Origin: Afipia sp. GAS231
GTDB taxonomy: Bacteria; Pseudomonadota; Alphaproteobacteria; Rhizobiales; Xanthobacteraceae
Reading direction: 5' to 3'
Assembly: GCF_900103365.1 (NCBI RefSeq)
Contig: NZ_LT629703.1
Location: forward strand, 620,001-684,000
DNA: 64,000 nt
The number at the start of each line of letters is the position of its first letter. Positions within the stretch are counted from its first letter, which is position 1. Under the pieces are notes generated by a model. The model saw only the letters and a program-made list of their open reading frames with translations, was not told where the DNA came from and did no database searches. Of the stretch, positions 42,741 through 54,686 are shown piece by piece. Made by a program: the position numbers and the translations under genes.

Positions 42741-45455
42741 TCATGCCGCGTTCTCGACCGCCGCGGCACTTGCCGCCAGCAGCCCACGGATTTCATGCGC
42801 CGGGCGTGCGGCGCTGAACAGATATCCCTGCATCTGGGTGCAGCCGAGATTCTGGACGGTTTCGCGCTGCTGCAGGGTCTCGACGCCCTCCGCGGTCGTG
42901 ATCATGTCGCGGTCGGCGGCGATTGAGACCACCGCGCGAATGATCGAGGCCGACGAGGAATTGCGAACCACTTCCTTGACGAAGCTGCGGTCGATCTTGA
43001 TCTTGTCGAACGGGAAGCGCTGCAGATATTGCAGCGAGGAATAGCCGGTTCCGAAATCGTCGAGCGCAATCTTGACCCCGAGCGCACGGAGCTGGTTCAG
43101 CGCCGCCAGCGCGGCGTCGTCGTCGGCGATCAGCACCGCTTCGGTGATCTCGAGTTCGAGCCGGCGCGGGTCGAGCCCAGTTTCCGCAAGCGCAGCCGCG
43201 ACCTTCAGCGACAGCGTTTCCGACTTGAACTGGATCGGCGAGACGTTGACGGCGATCCGGACATGGGCGGGCCAGGTGACGGCTTCGGCGCAGGCGGTGC
43301 GCAGCACCCACTGCCCGATGTCCTCGATCAGGCCGGTTTCCTCGGCGACCGGAATGAAGTCGACCGGCGAGACCATGCCGCGTACCGGGTGCCGCCAGCG
43401 CAACAGCGCCTCGCAGCCGGTGACCTCGTCGTTCTTCAGATCGACCAGCGGCTGGTAGTGGATTTCAAACTCGTCTTCCGCCAGCGCCTTGCGCAAATCG
43501 CGTTCGATCTCGCGGCGATGGTTGGCCTCGGCTTCCATCGCCGGGTCGAAGAAGCGATAGGTCCTGCGGCCGGCGGCTTTTGCGGCATACATCGCCAGGT
43601 CGGCGCTCTTCAGCAGCCCGAACAGGTCGGTGCCATGACGCGGTGCAATCGCGACGCCGATCGAGGCATCGCTGGCAAGCTGGTGGCCGTTGCAGTCGAA
43701 CGGCGTTCGCAGCGCCTGATAGATGCGCTCGACCAGCGCGCTGACGTCGCGGTCATCAGCGACGCCGTACTGAAGGATCGCGAACTCGTCGCCGCCGAGG
43801 CGCGCGATGAAGTCGCCCGGCCCGACCGATTGGCGCAGCCGCTCCGCGACGCCCTTGAGGAATTCGTCCCCGATCAGATGGCCCAGTGAATCATTGATCG
43901 CCTTGAACTCGTCGATGTCGATATAGAGGATCGCGAACTGGACGCTCTCGGTCTCCAGCAGCAACCTCTCCGCATGGCGCTGGAACAGCGTCCGGTTCGG
44001 CAGGTTGGTCAGCGGATCGTAATGGGCGAGATGCTCGATCTTGGCCTGGACGCGCCGGTTTTCGGTGACGTCTTCCAGCGTCGTGGCCCAGCCGCCGTCC
44101 GGCGACCGCTTGTAGATCAGCCGAATCGTGCGCCCGTCGGGTGTCGAGGTGACGGTTTCGTTGATGCCGGCCTTGGGATCGAGGAAGTTGGCGCAATAGC
44201 TGTCGACGTCGCCGACAAAAGTGCCTTGCTGCTGGCGGTGCAGGATGATGTCACGCAGATGGCAGCCGGGTTTGACGATGTCCGGCGAGACGCCGAACAT
44301 GTCGATATATTGCTGGTTGCAGATCACCAGACGACCGGTGTTGTCGAACAGCAGTAACCCCTGCGTCATGTTGTTGATGGCGATGTCGAGATGCTGACTC
44401 TTTTCCGACAGCTTGTGCTGCGCGGCGGCATGCTGCCGCCGCAGCTGGCGCACGATCAGGAAGATCATGAAAACGACGACGACCACGGCCAGTACCGCAG
44501 CGAAAAACTGCAGCTTGGTCTGCGCCCGCCAATCGGCCAGCGCAGTCGACGAGTCGGCTGTCGCGACGATGACGATCGGGTAATGCGTCAGCAGCCTAAC
44601 GGAGCCGATCAGGTCTTCGCCGAGGCTGCTCGTGAACCGCCCCGAAATGTTGCCGTTGAGCGCCATGGCATGGCGAAACTGCGCCATCCCCGAGACATTG
44701 CGGCCGACATATTGTTCGTTGTGCGGGTAACGCGCGATGATGGTGCCGTCGCGGTGGATGACCGAAATTCCGTTGTCGGGGCCCAGCGCCAGCGACGCGA
44801 CGAAGTCCTCGAAATGCGAAGGCCTCAGCGCCCGGCTGGCGAAACCGACAATCTCGCCGCGGCGGTTGACGATCTTGCGTGCGAACACCGTGGTCCAGAG
44901 CCCCGTCACCTTGCTGGTCACGGGCTCGACGATCACATCCGGCGTCGGTTTCCCCGAGACGAAGTCCTTGAAGTATTGCCGGTCCGCGATCGAGACGTCC
45001 GGCACCGGCCAGACCTCGGTCGCGTTGATCAGTTTTCCCGCCGCATTGTAAAGATGCATGCCGCCGGGCTTCGGCAGCGCCTCTAGCTTGGTGCGCAGCA
45101 TTTCATGCGCTGCCAACGTCGACATCGAGCTTTCGAATTCGTCCGCGGTCTCGCCGGCACTCGCCTGCATATAGGCGATGACCTCGTTGTGGACGTGCTC
45201 GAGATCGGTGAGCTGCTGGTCGAAATGGCGCGACAGCAGCAGCGCCGTGTTGTTCTGTTCGCGCTCGGCGACCTCGAGGGCGCGCTGGCGGAACTGCGTG
45301 GCGAAGTAGGCGGTGCCGAGCGCAATCGCGATCACCAGGGCTGCGCCGCACAGGACGAGCCATTGAATCGCGCCGAACCTGAACCGGGACAGCGTGCCGC
45401 CGATCGATCCCCGCAAGCTTCCCGTCATGACGCCCCGAGTTGAACTGTCCAGCAT
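42741..45455 (-). CDS. membrane GGDEF-EAL cyclic di-GMP protein with Cache-type sensor
   Basis: This 904-residue protein has an N-terminal helix (IQWLVLCGAALVIAIALGTAYFA), an extracytoplasmic Cache-like domain (about residues 60-330), a second helix (FFAAVLAVVVVVFMIFLIV), a PAS domain (about 365-480), GGDEF with GGDEF at 554-558, and an EAL domain beginning near 660 with EALLRW (EAL 682-684). Both signature loops are intact, and EAL catalytic motifs such as NVSPIQF, ELEITEAVLI and DDFGTGYSSLQYLQ are present, so it may both make and degrade cyclic di-GMP. ATG at 45455 is chosen; 45428 is an alternative. Confidence 0.93.
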   Translation of the reverse strand: MLDSSTRGVMTGSLRGSIGGTLSRFRFGAIQWLVLCGAALVIAIALGTAYFATQFRQRALEVAEREQNNTALLLSRHFDQQLTDLEHVHNEVIAYMQASAGETADEFESSMSTLAAHEMLRTKLEALPKPGGMHLYNAAGKLINATEVWPVPDVSIADRQYFKDFVSGKPTPDVIVEPVTSKVTGLWTTVFARKIVNRRGEIVGFASRALRPSHFEDFVASLALGPDNGISVIHRDGTIIARYPHNEQYVGRNVSGMAQFRHAMALNGNISGRFTSSLGEDLIGSVRLLTHYPIVIVATADSSTALADWRAQTKLQFFAAVLAVVVVVFMIFLIVRQLRRQHAAAQHKLSEKSQHLDIAINNMTQGLLLFDNTGRLVICNQQYIDMFGVSPDIVKPGCHLRDIILHRQQQGTFVGDVDSYCANFLDPKAGINETVTSTPDGRTIRLIYKRSPDGGWATTLEDVTENRRVQAKIEHLAHYDPLTNLPNRTLFQRHAERLLLETESVQFAILYIDIDEFKAINDSLGHLIGDEFLKGVAERLRQSVGPGDFIARLGGDEFAILQYGVADDRDVSALVERIYQALRTPFDCNGHQLASDASIGVAIAPRHGTDLFGLLKSADLAMYAAKAAGRRTYRFFDPAMEAEANHRREIERDLRKALAEDEFEIHYQPLVDLKNDEVTGCEALLRWRHPVRGMVSPVDFIPVAEETGLIEDIGQWVLRTACAEAVTWPAHVRIAVNVSPIQFKSETLSLKVAAALAETGLDPRRLELEITEAVLIADDDAALAALNQLRALGVKIALDDFGTGYSSLQYLQRFPFDKIKIDRSFVKEVVRNSSSASIIRAVVSIAADRDMITTAEGVETLQQRETVQNLGCTQMQGYLFSAARPAHEIRGLLAASAAAVENAA

Positions 45456-45543
45456 TTTCGCTGGCCCCACAGGAGCTTGTTGTAAGGGAACACCACCCAA
45501 GGGGGCGTTAGCAAAGTGAGTTATCGCGAGGTTAAAAGGCCAA

Positions 45544-45660
45544 AGCGTTTTCCAGCGAAGCCTGCCCTCGGACTTGATCCGTGGGTGGATGCCGGTTCGC
45601 ACAGCAATCAAGTTTACGCAGATTGCGCAGACTTATCCGCGATAGAAAACGCGCCAAACA
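45544..45660. repeat. interspersed repeat with GCGTTTTC/GAAAACGC ends, copy 2
   Basis: Starts GCGTTTTCCAGCGAAGCC and shares GGACTTGATCCGTGGGTGGATGCC with copy 1 (2974-3049) in inverted orientation. A matching GAAAACGCGCCAAAC occurs at 45646-45660. The middle carries about 40 extra bases. It lies in the gap between the GGDEF-EAL gene and a hypothetical gene. Confidence 0.6.
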
Positions 45661-45671
45661 AGAGCCGGCAA

Positions 45672-46220
45672 TCAGGCCATTGCCTTCGCCATCTCGTCGT
45701 CTTCAGCGCTCTCCGTTTCCCTCATGGTGCATTCGATCAGGGAGCCGTCGATGGTGAATTTCGAGAACGGCGACAGCGCGGATTCGACCCGCAGGGCGGC
45801 AAAAAACTGGGCGTCGCCCGGACTCTTCAGGAAGAACCGGATGTGGCTTCCCGAAAGCGAATCCCGCGACAGCCAAACGATGCCGGAGAACAACGCGACC
45901 ATGATCTGGGCGTATTGGGCAAGGTCGGCGATCCCGAGTTCGTAGACCGGCGACAGCGTGGTGAAGCGCGCGCGCAGCGTCGGGGCGGGATACTTGCTCA
46001 TCATGATGCGGCTGACCTGGCAGACCGCATGCGACCGGTCGCCTTCGGAAAGGCAGAACAGGCTCGGGTTTTTATCGTCCTTGGTCAGGCCATCGATGAC
46101 GGCGTAGCTACCCATCGCGAGAGTGGAATAGTCCTCCCCGACGGCTTCAGCGTCCTTCTTCCACTGGCTCTTGATCGAGCGCCAGGCCTTGTCCGGCTCT
46201 TTCATCGGCAGCAAGCGCAT
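45672..46220 (-). CDS. conserved hypothetical protein
   Basis: The protein has 182 residues, starting MRLLPMKEPDKAWRSIKSQWKKDAEAV. It contains GSYAVIDGLTKDDKNPSLFCLSEGDRSHAVCQVSRI and ELGIADLAQYAQIMVALFSGIVWLSRDSL, then an alternating acidic end. One hydrophobic stretch (IMVALFSGIVWL) could be buried or membrane-associated. No family recognised. ATG at 46220 fits coding composition; a frame extension reaches 46304. Confidence 0.6.
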   Translation of the reverse strand: MRLLPMKEPDKAWRSIKSQWKKDAEAVGEDYSTLAMGSYAVIDGLTKDDKNPSLFCLSEGDRSHAVCQVSRIMMSKYPAPTLRARFTTLSPVYELGIADLAQYAQIMVALFSGIVWLSRDSLSGSHIRFFLKSPGDAQFFAALRVESALSPFSKFTIDGSLIECTMRETESAEDDEMAKAMA

Positions 46221-46502
46221 GACTAACCAGGGGTTAATGCAGGAAGTGATCCCAGCTACTCTATAGGCCGCCCCTAAACGTTTGCTTACGCGGGTACCGG
46301 GCAAAGCCGGTATTTATGCGTACCGGGCCGTTTTACTACCTGAGAGATATTTCAGGCCACGCCACACCTTGAAGGTGTAGGTGACGGAACAACCGTCCGG
46401 ATGCGGTCACGCGGTATCGGCAAGACCGGGTTTTTGGTATGCTTCGTGCTTTAGCGAGCTGAAGCATTCTGAGGTTCCGTATTTCACCGCTGGAGCTTTT
46501 TC

Positions 46503-46739
46503 ATGAAGCATTTTTTGGCAGCAGTATTGGTTTTGATAGCGATCGCTTCGCCATCATCGGCGCAGAGACTGGTCGATCCGAGCAAGGTTGCTCCGGAATA
46601 CCGGGAGGCGGCGGAGAAGCGCCGCGCCGAACAGATCAAGCAGCAGGAATGCGCGCACAAGGCGGATACAGAAAAGGTAATCGCGCGCGAACGCACCGCC
46701 TTTCTGATTCAGTGCCTTGAATCGGATGCCGGGAAATAG
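46503..46739 (+). CDS. small exported protein
   Basis: A 78-residue protein with a signal peptide (MKHFLAAVLVLIAIASPSSA, cleavage before QRLVDP) and a charged, helical remainder (REAAEKRRAEQIKQQECAHKADTEKVIARERTAF) with two cysteines. The start is preceded by CTGGAGC. It ends just before repeat copy 3. No family recognised; small periplasmic proteins of this form are common in bradyrhizobia. Confidence 0.65.
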   Translation: MKHFLAAVLVLIAIASPSSAQRLVDPSKVAPEYREAAEKRRAEQIKQQECAHKADTEKVIARERTAFLIQCLESDAGK

Positions 46740-46745
46740 CTGCAT

Positions 46746-46820
46746 AGCGTTTTCAAGCAAAAACCTGCCCCGGACCTGATCCTGGGGGGATCCGGTTCGC
46801 GTCAAGAAAACGCGTCAAAC
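46746..46820. repeat. interspersed repeat with GCGTTTTC/GAAAACGC ends, copy 3
   Basis: Starts GCGTTTTCAAGCAAAAACC and ends GAAAACGCGTCAAAC, with CCGGTTCGCGTCAAGAAAACGC near the right end. The same terminal words and orientation pattern occur in copies 1 and 2. It is positioned between the small exported protein and the convergent MerR gene. Confidence 0.65.
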
Positions 46821-46868
46821 ATAGCGCCCGTGGCCCGGATTTCTGCTTCACTGCGCCGAATGAACGAT

Positions 46869-47270
46869 TTATTCCTGATTGATGTCAGCGAATATGCTGC
46901 AATCCGTGGCGGCGCCGCCGACGCAGGTAGAGTTGCAGTTGGACACCAGTGATGCAATCGAGGTTTCGAGCACGCGAAGCTCGACCAGCTTCGATCGCAC
47001 CGTCTCCAGATGACGCTCGGCGAGATCGCGCGCGTCGGTACACAAGGCGCTGCGATCGCCGGTCAGCGATAGCAGCGTGCGCACCTCGTCGATCGAGAAG
47101 CCGAACGCGCGGCAGCGCCGGACGAATGCGAGGCGGCGGACGTCTTCCCGGTCATAGGTGCGTTGTCCTCCGCCTTGCCGTGCCGCCGGCCGCAGCAAGC
47201 CGATCTGCTCATAGTAGCGAATGGTCGGGACGGTCGTGCCGGCCATATCGGCCAGGATTCCTATGCGCAT
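46869..47270 (-). CDS. MerR-family metal-type regulator
   Basis: This 133-residue regulator begins MRIGILADMAGTTVPTIRYYEQIGLLRP, a MerR HTH (residues about 2-70) with RTYDREDVRRLAFVRRCRAFGFSIDEVRTLLSL. The dimerisation helix follows, and the C-terminus has CNSTCVGGAATDC. The C-x7-C spacing matches that of the CueR metal loop, and an added Cys four residues ahead gives three thiols; SoxR's four-cysteine cluster is absent. It is divergent from a MerT-like protein gene 79 bp away. A thiophilic metal (Cu, Ag, Hg) is inferred. Confidence 0.85.
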   Translation of the reverse strand: MRIGILADMAGTTVPTIRYYEQIGLLRPAARQGGGQRTYDREDVRRLAFVRRCRAFGFSIDEVRTLLSLTGDRSALCTDARDLAERHLETVRSKLVELRVLETSIASLVSNCNSTCVGGAATDCSIFADINQE

Positions 47271-47283
47271 CGGCTTTTTCCCC

Positions 47284-47314
47284 TTGAACCTCAAGTGGCT
47301 TGAGGGCGTATCCG
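47284..47314 (+). promoter_or_regulatory. MerR-type operator/promoter
   Basis: A candidate -35 TTGAAC (47284-47289) and -10 TATCCG (47309-47314) are 19 bp apart, the long spacing that MerR regulators correct. Between them is the inverted repeat CCTCAAG-tgg-CTTGAGG (47289-47305), similar to the SoxR/CueR-type box. It lies between divergent MerR and MerT-like genes and would drive the latter. Confidence 0.6.
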
Positions 47315-47348
47315 CTGAGCTCCCGGAGAACAACCCTCGGAGCTTCAC

Positions 47349-47792
47349 ATGGACGTTACGCACTCGTCGCCCACCTGCACCCTTCCCTCCAACGGCGAAC
47401 TCGGCTGCGGTTGCAAACCCGCCAAGCCCGCCAAGGGCAGCGGCGCAGCGAAAGCCGCCGTCATCGTCGCCGGTACTGCGGCCGCCTGCACCGCGTGTTG
47501 CGTGCTGCCGTTCACCCTGCCGGCGATCGTCCTTGCCAATATCGGAGGCATCCTCACCGTTCTCGATCACGCCCATGGCTGGGTGACATGGCTGGCGATC
47601 TCGGCGGTTGCCGCCGTGTGGGTCTGGATCGGGCATCAGAGCATCCGGGCACGTGTTCGACCGGCCACCTCGACGGTCGTGATGATGGGGTTTGCGACCA
47701 TCGTGATGATGCTTGCCGCATCATGGCCCTTGCTCAAGCCGACCGCATTCAACACTTTAGGTATCGTGCAGAAGAATCCGGACAAGCGCTGA
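47349..47792 (+). CDS. MerT-like cysteine-rich membrane protein
   Basis: This 147-residue protein has an N-terminal Cys-rich start (CTLPSNGELGCGCKPAK) followed by four hydrophobic segments. The first carries ACTACCVLPFTLPAIVLANIGGI, a Cys-Cys pair in a membrane helix as in MerT/MerF/MerC mercury importers; the second is WVTWLAISAVAAVWVWI, the third TVVMMGFATIVMMLAASW. It is driven from the MerR divergent promoter. The stop overlaps the start of the next gene (TGATG). The metal transported is not shown by sequence; mercury is one candidate. Confidence 0.65.
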   Translation: MDVTHSSPTCTLPSNGELGCGCKPAKPAKGSGAAKAAVIVAGTAAACTACCVLPFTLPAIVLANIGGILTVLDHAHGWVTWLAISAVAAVWVWIGHQSIRARVRPATSTVVMMGFATIVMMLAASWPLLKPTAFNTLGIVQKNPDKR

Positions 47793-48028
47793 TGGATGCG
47801 CTGACCGCTTTCGGGCTGCTCGCGGTCACGGCCATGCTGGTTTGCTATGCGGCCGAGGACCATAGCCGATATTTCATCCTCGCATTTGCTGCAGCCTGCG
47901 CACTCGGCTCGATCTACGGATTTATGCAGGGGGCGTGGCCGTTTGGCCTGGTCGAGGCGATCTGGTCGGTCGTCGCGATCGGCCGGTGGCGCGCGCGGAA
48001 ACGCATCCAGTCGTCAAAAGCCCGTTGA
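47792..48028 (+). CDS. small two-helix membrane protein, coupled to MerT-like gene
   Basis: A 78-residue protein starts at the ATG that overlaps the previous stop (TGATG). Two hydrophobic helices (LTAFGLLAVTAMLVCYA and YFILAFAAACALGSIYGFMQGAWPF) and a basic C-terminus (RWRARKRIQSSKAR) are present. Related short proteins are familiar in bradyrhizobia. Translational coupling suggests a shared role with the MerT-like protein. Function unknown. Confidence 0.65.
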   Translation: MDALTAFGLLAVTAMLVCYAAEDHSRYFILAFAAACALGSIYGFMQGAWPFGLVEAIWSVVAIGRWRARKRIQSSKAR

Positions 48029-48122
48029 CCGGGCCGGGCTACCTGTAACAAATCTGTCGCAGAGCAAAACTAAACGGAGGCAACGGCAGACCGCCGCAAT
48101 TGCTTCTGATGGGGAGAACCTG

Positions 48123-49955
48123 ATGCGCCGCACAACCGTGTTGCTGTCCGCCAGTCTGATCGCGCTTACCGCAACTGCCGCGTCGGCGCAAAACGCCGCG
48201 CCGCGCAACCTGATCCTGTTCGTGCCGGACGGCTTGCGCGGGCGTATCGTGACGCCGCAGACGGCACCCGCGATGGCCGAGATTCGCGACAAGGGCGTCC
48301 ACTTCAAGAATTCGCACTCGCTGTTCCCGACCTTCACCATGGCCAACGGCTCGGCGATGGCAACCGGCCATTACCTCGGCGATACCGGCGTGTTCTCAAA
48401 CACCATCTTCACCGGCTACACCTCGGTGCCGGCCGGCGACACCGTCGTTCCCTTCATCGAGAATGACGCCGTGCTCGGCGACATCGACGAGCATTTCAGC
48501 GGCGACTATCTGAATGAGGAAACGCTGCTGAAGATGGCCCGCGCGCAAGGCTTCTCCACCGCCGCAATCGGCAAGCTCGGCCCGACGCTGCAGTTCGACC
48601 ATGGCGATCGCGGCAAGACCACGATCGTGATCGACGATTCCACCGGCGGCAAGGCGGGCGTGTCCCTCTCCGACGAAATGAAGGATGCGCTGACCAAGGC
48701 CAATCTGCCGCTGGCGACGCCCTCGCGCGGCGACAACGGCAAGGCCGGCGACGCCAAGACGCCGGGCACCACGTCAGCCAACGTCGCGCAGCAGGCCTAC
48801 ATGGCCGACGTCGCGGCCAAGGTCGTGCTGCCAATGTTCAAGGCGCGCAACAAGCCGTTCGTGCTGGTGTTCTGGTCACGCGATCCCGACGGCAGCCAGC
48901 ACAATACCGGCGACAGCCTCAACACCATCACGCCCGGCATCAACGGCCCGACCTCGATGGCCGGCATCAAGAACGCCGACGACAACCTCGCCCAGTTGCG
49001 CAAGGCGTTGGACGAACTCGGGCTCAGTGCCTCGACCAACATCATGATCTCCTCCGACCACGGCTTCTCGACGATTTCGAAGGAGAGCAGGACCAGCCCG
49101 TCGGCGAAGATTTCGTATGCCGATACGCCGAAGGATTTCCTCCCCATGGGCTTCCTCGCCATCGATCTAGCCAAGGCGCTGAACCTGCCGCTGTTCGACC
49201 CCAACGACAAGAACGCGGCAGTCGCCGCCGACGCCCACCCTAAGGCCGGCAACGGCGTGCTTGGCAAGGATCCGACCAAGCCCGAGGTCGTGATCGCGAC
49301 CAACGGCGGATCTGATCTCGTCTATATCCCCGGCAAGGACCGCAAGCTGGTGGACCGCACCATCAAGGCGCTGCTGGAGCAGGACTATGTCTCAGGCATT
49401 TTCGTCAACGACGACCTCGGACGTTTCCCCGGCACGTTGCCGATGTCGCAACTCAATCTGATCGGCAAGGCGGTGACGCCGCAGCCGTCAATCGTGGTCA
49501 ATTTCCGTTCATGGTCATCGGGTTGCGAGGAGCCGACCAACTGCTCGGTGCAGGTGGCGGATACGGTACTGCGCCAGGGCCAGGGCATGCATGGCAGCTT
49601 TAGCCGCGGCGACACGCTGAATTTCACCGCCGCGATTGGGCCCGACTTCAAGTCGGGCTATGTCGACGCCCTCCCCGTCAGCAACGCCGATGTCGGCGCC
49701 ACCGCGGCGAAGGTCCTGGGCCTGATGCAAAAGCCCAAGGGCACCCTGGCCGGCCGGGTCATGACCGAAGCGATGCCGAACGGCGCGACGCCGCAGGCCT
49801 ATGCAGGGTCTGTGAAGTCAAAGCCCGCGGCGAACGGCCTGCGCACCGTGCTGAATTTCCAGCGCGTCGGCACCCAGCGCTATTTCGACACCGCAGGTTT
49901 TCCGGGCCGCACGCTCGGCCTGGAAGAAGAGAACAAGAAGACGGCGGGGAAGTAA
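48123..49955 (+). CDS. exported alkaline-phosphatase-superfamily (nucleotide pyrophosphatase-like) protein
   Basis: This 610-residue protein has a signal peptide (TTVLLSASLIALTATAASAQ). The metal-binding alkaline phosphatase superfamily core is visible: NLILFVPDGLRG (first Asp), SLFPTFTMANGSAMATGHYLGD (nucleophile Thr region), WSRDPDGSQHNTGD (Asp/His), and MISSDHGFSTI (Asp-His). The order fits type-I phosphodiesterase/pyrophosphatases. ATG at 48123 follows GGGGAGAACCTG. It stands alone after the MerT-like genes; the natural substrate is unknown. Confidence 0.85.
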   Translation: MRRTTVLLSASLIALTATAASAQNAAPRNLILFVPDGLRGRIVTPQTAPAMAEIRDKGVHFKNSHSLFPTFTMANGSAMATGHYLGDTGVFSNTIFTGYTSVPAGDTVVPFIENDAVLGDIDEHFSGDYLNEETLLKMARAQGFSTAAIGKLGPTLQFDHGDRGKTTIVIDDSTGGKAGVSLSDEMKDALTKANLPLATPSRGDNGKAGDAKTPGTTSANVAQQAYMADVAAKVVLPMFKARNKPFVLVFWSRDPDGSQHNTGDSLNTITPGINGPTSMAGIKNADDNLAQLRKALDELGLSASTNIMISSDHGFSTISKESRTSPSAKISYADTPKDFLPMGFLAIDLAKALNLPLFDPNDKNAAVAADAHPKAGNGVLGKDPTKPEVVIATNGGSDLVYIPGKDRKLVDRTIKALLEQDYVSGIFVNDDLGRFPGTLPMSQLNLIGKAVTPQPSIVVNFRSWSSGCEEPTNCSVQVADTVLRQGQGMHGSFSRGDTLNFTAAIGPDFKSGYVDALPVSNADVGATAAKVLGLMQKPKGTLAGRVMTEAMPNGATPQAYAGSVKSKPAANGLRTVLNFQRVGTQRYFDTAGFPGRTLGLEEENKKTAGK

Positions 49956-50409
49956 CCGCGGCCCCAACAGAGCGCTAGTCGTACGGTGGGTTGGCCGCAC
50001 GGTCGGCATAACCCGCCGCCGCAATCCAACGCCAAACAGGCCCCGCCGCGGCGATACCATCACGCCGCGAAGGCTGGCCGGGATACCGCGAACGCTGTTG
50101 ACCTCGCTTCCGCTTTCGGCGGAGCAGCCGACATGGCGGGATTTGCCTCCGGTTAGCCCCGGAATGACCTGATTCGGACATCCGGGGGCGACGATTTTGC
50201 TTCGAACCCGAGATCAACTGTCTTCCGGGAGAATCTCTTCTTTAAAAATTACAAAACTGCCGGAACTTTTCGCCCCGGCGCGAATATGCCTTAGCCCGGA
50301 TAGGGCTCGGAGCGGCTCCCTTGGCCGTATTGCCCGCGAAGAAGAGCATCGATAGTCGCGGTTCTCGCACAATCGATCAGCTAAGGGCGGGAGCCACTGG
50401 GGAGACGCC
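49956..50409. other. gene-poor region with a GGTGGGTT hairpin
   Basis: This 454-bp gap has no supported gene. At 49985-50017 a hairpin (GGTGGGTT ... AACCCGCC, one mismatch) lies where a bradyrhizobial 'TACGGTGGGTTA' repeat usually stands; it may be a terminator for the phosphatase gene. The rest is low in coding signal. The upstream region of the kinase gene includes an AT-rich run (TTTAAAAATTACAAAACTG, about 50241). Confidence 0.45.
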
Positions 50410-53562
<3,153 letters not shown>

Positions 53563-53644
53563 CCTGCACTCGATCCGAAAACTCTGGAGCGTGCGACCCG
53601 GCTTGAAGGCTCAGATCGACGGTTACGACAAGCGTTACATTCGC

Positions 53645-54616
53645 TCACTGCACGGAAATCTGTCTGCTTGAGATGATGCCTTTGTAAAGGTCCGCCTCCT
53701 GCGCGATGCGCTCGGCCATTTTAGCGGGGCTACCGCCGACGGGCTGGATGCCGAGATGCGCCAGCAAGTCCGTCATCTTGTCCGACTGCATCACGACGTT
53801 CGCCTCCCTGTTCAGAAGTTCGACGATCGAAGCGGGAGTTCCCGCGGATGCTGCAAGCCCGGTCCACGATGTCAGGTTCAGACCGGGATAGCCAAGCTCG
53901 GAGGTTGTCGGTACGTCCGGCAGCAGAGGGGATCGGGCGGTTCCGCTCGCGAACAGTGCGAATGCGCGTTTGGACTGCACCTGCGGCGCGGCCGTCGAGA
54001 TCACTTCGAAGAAAAGGTCGACTTGCCCCGACAGGATATCGTTCATCGCCGGTCCGCCGCCGCGGTAGGGAACGTGTGTCAGTTGCACCCCGACGAGCGA
54101 TGCAAAGACCTCTGCGAAGACGTGCGGGAAGCTGCCGATGCCGGCGGAAGCCACAGTGACGCGCCCCGGCTCCTTTTTTGCCGCCCGAAGCAGATCCTCG
54201 AGACTCCGAAAGCCGCTTTTCTCGCTTGCGACCAGCACCGTCGGTGCTTCCGTCAATGCGATGATCGGCGCCAGGTTCTTGATCGGATCGTAAGGCTGCG
54301 GCCGGTACACATATGGCGCGATCGTGAAGGTGCTCGTCGTACCGAGCAGCAGGGTGTAGCCGTCGGGTGCCGACCGGGCCACGAACTGGCCGCCGATGGT
54401 GCTTCCGGCGCCGACCCTGTTTTCCATCACGAAGGGCTGGCCCAGCACGCTTTGGAAATGGGCATTTACGATGCGGCCGATGGGCTCGGACTGTCCTCCC
54501 GCCGCGAACGGATTGATAACCGTCACGGAGCGGTCGGGGTAATGGGTCTCGGCGGCGGCAGCCCACCTCAAGGGGGCGAGAACGCCGGCAGCCAGAACCG
54601 AGCGACGGCGGATCAT
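53645..54616 (-). CDS. Bug/TctC-family substrate-binding protein
   Basis: This 323-residue periplasmic binding protein of the tripartite tricarboxylate (TTT) family has a TAT/Sec-like start (MIRRRSVLAAGVLAPLRWAAA) and the Bug signature YPDRSVTVINPFAAGGQSEPIGRIV, VMENRVGAGSTIGGQFVARSAPDGYTLLLGTTSTF, and VTVASAGIGSFPHVFAEVFASLVGVQLTHVPYRGGGPAMNDILSGQVDLFFE. No membrane TctA/TctB genes are adjacent, so it is an orphan binding protein. It follows the FAD monooxygenase gene by 70 bp on the same strand. Confidence 0.9.
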   Translation of the reverse strand: MIRRRSVLAAGVLAPLRWAAAAETHYPDRSVTVINPFAAGGQSEPIGRIVNAHFQSVLGQPFVMENRVGAGSTIGGQFVARSAPDGYTLLLGTTSTFTIAPYVYRPQPYDPIKNLAPIIALTEAPTVLVASEKSGFRSLEDLLRAAKKEPGRVTVASAGIGSFPHVFAEVFASLVGVQLTHVPYRGGGPAMNDILSGQVDLFFEVISTAAPQVQSKRAFALFASGTARSPLLPDVPTTSELGYPGLNLTSWTGLAASAGTPASIVELLNREANVVMQSDKMTDLLAHLGIQPVGGSPAKMAERIAQEADLYKGIISSRQISVQ

Positions 54617-54686
54617 TTCAGCATCCTCCCAGGTTGTCCGCGCGAGTTGTCCTCGCATTTTGTGCGAACCGATTCACTCGACCTCT

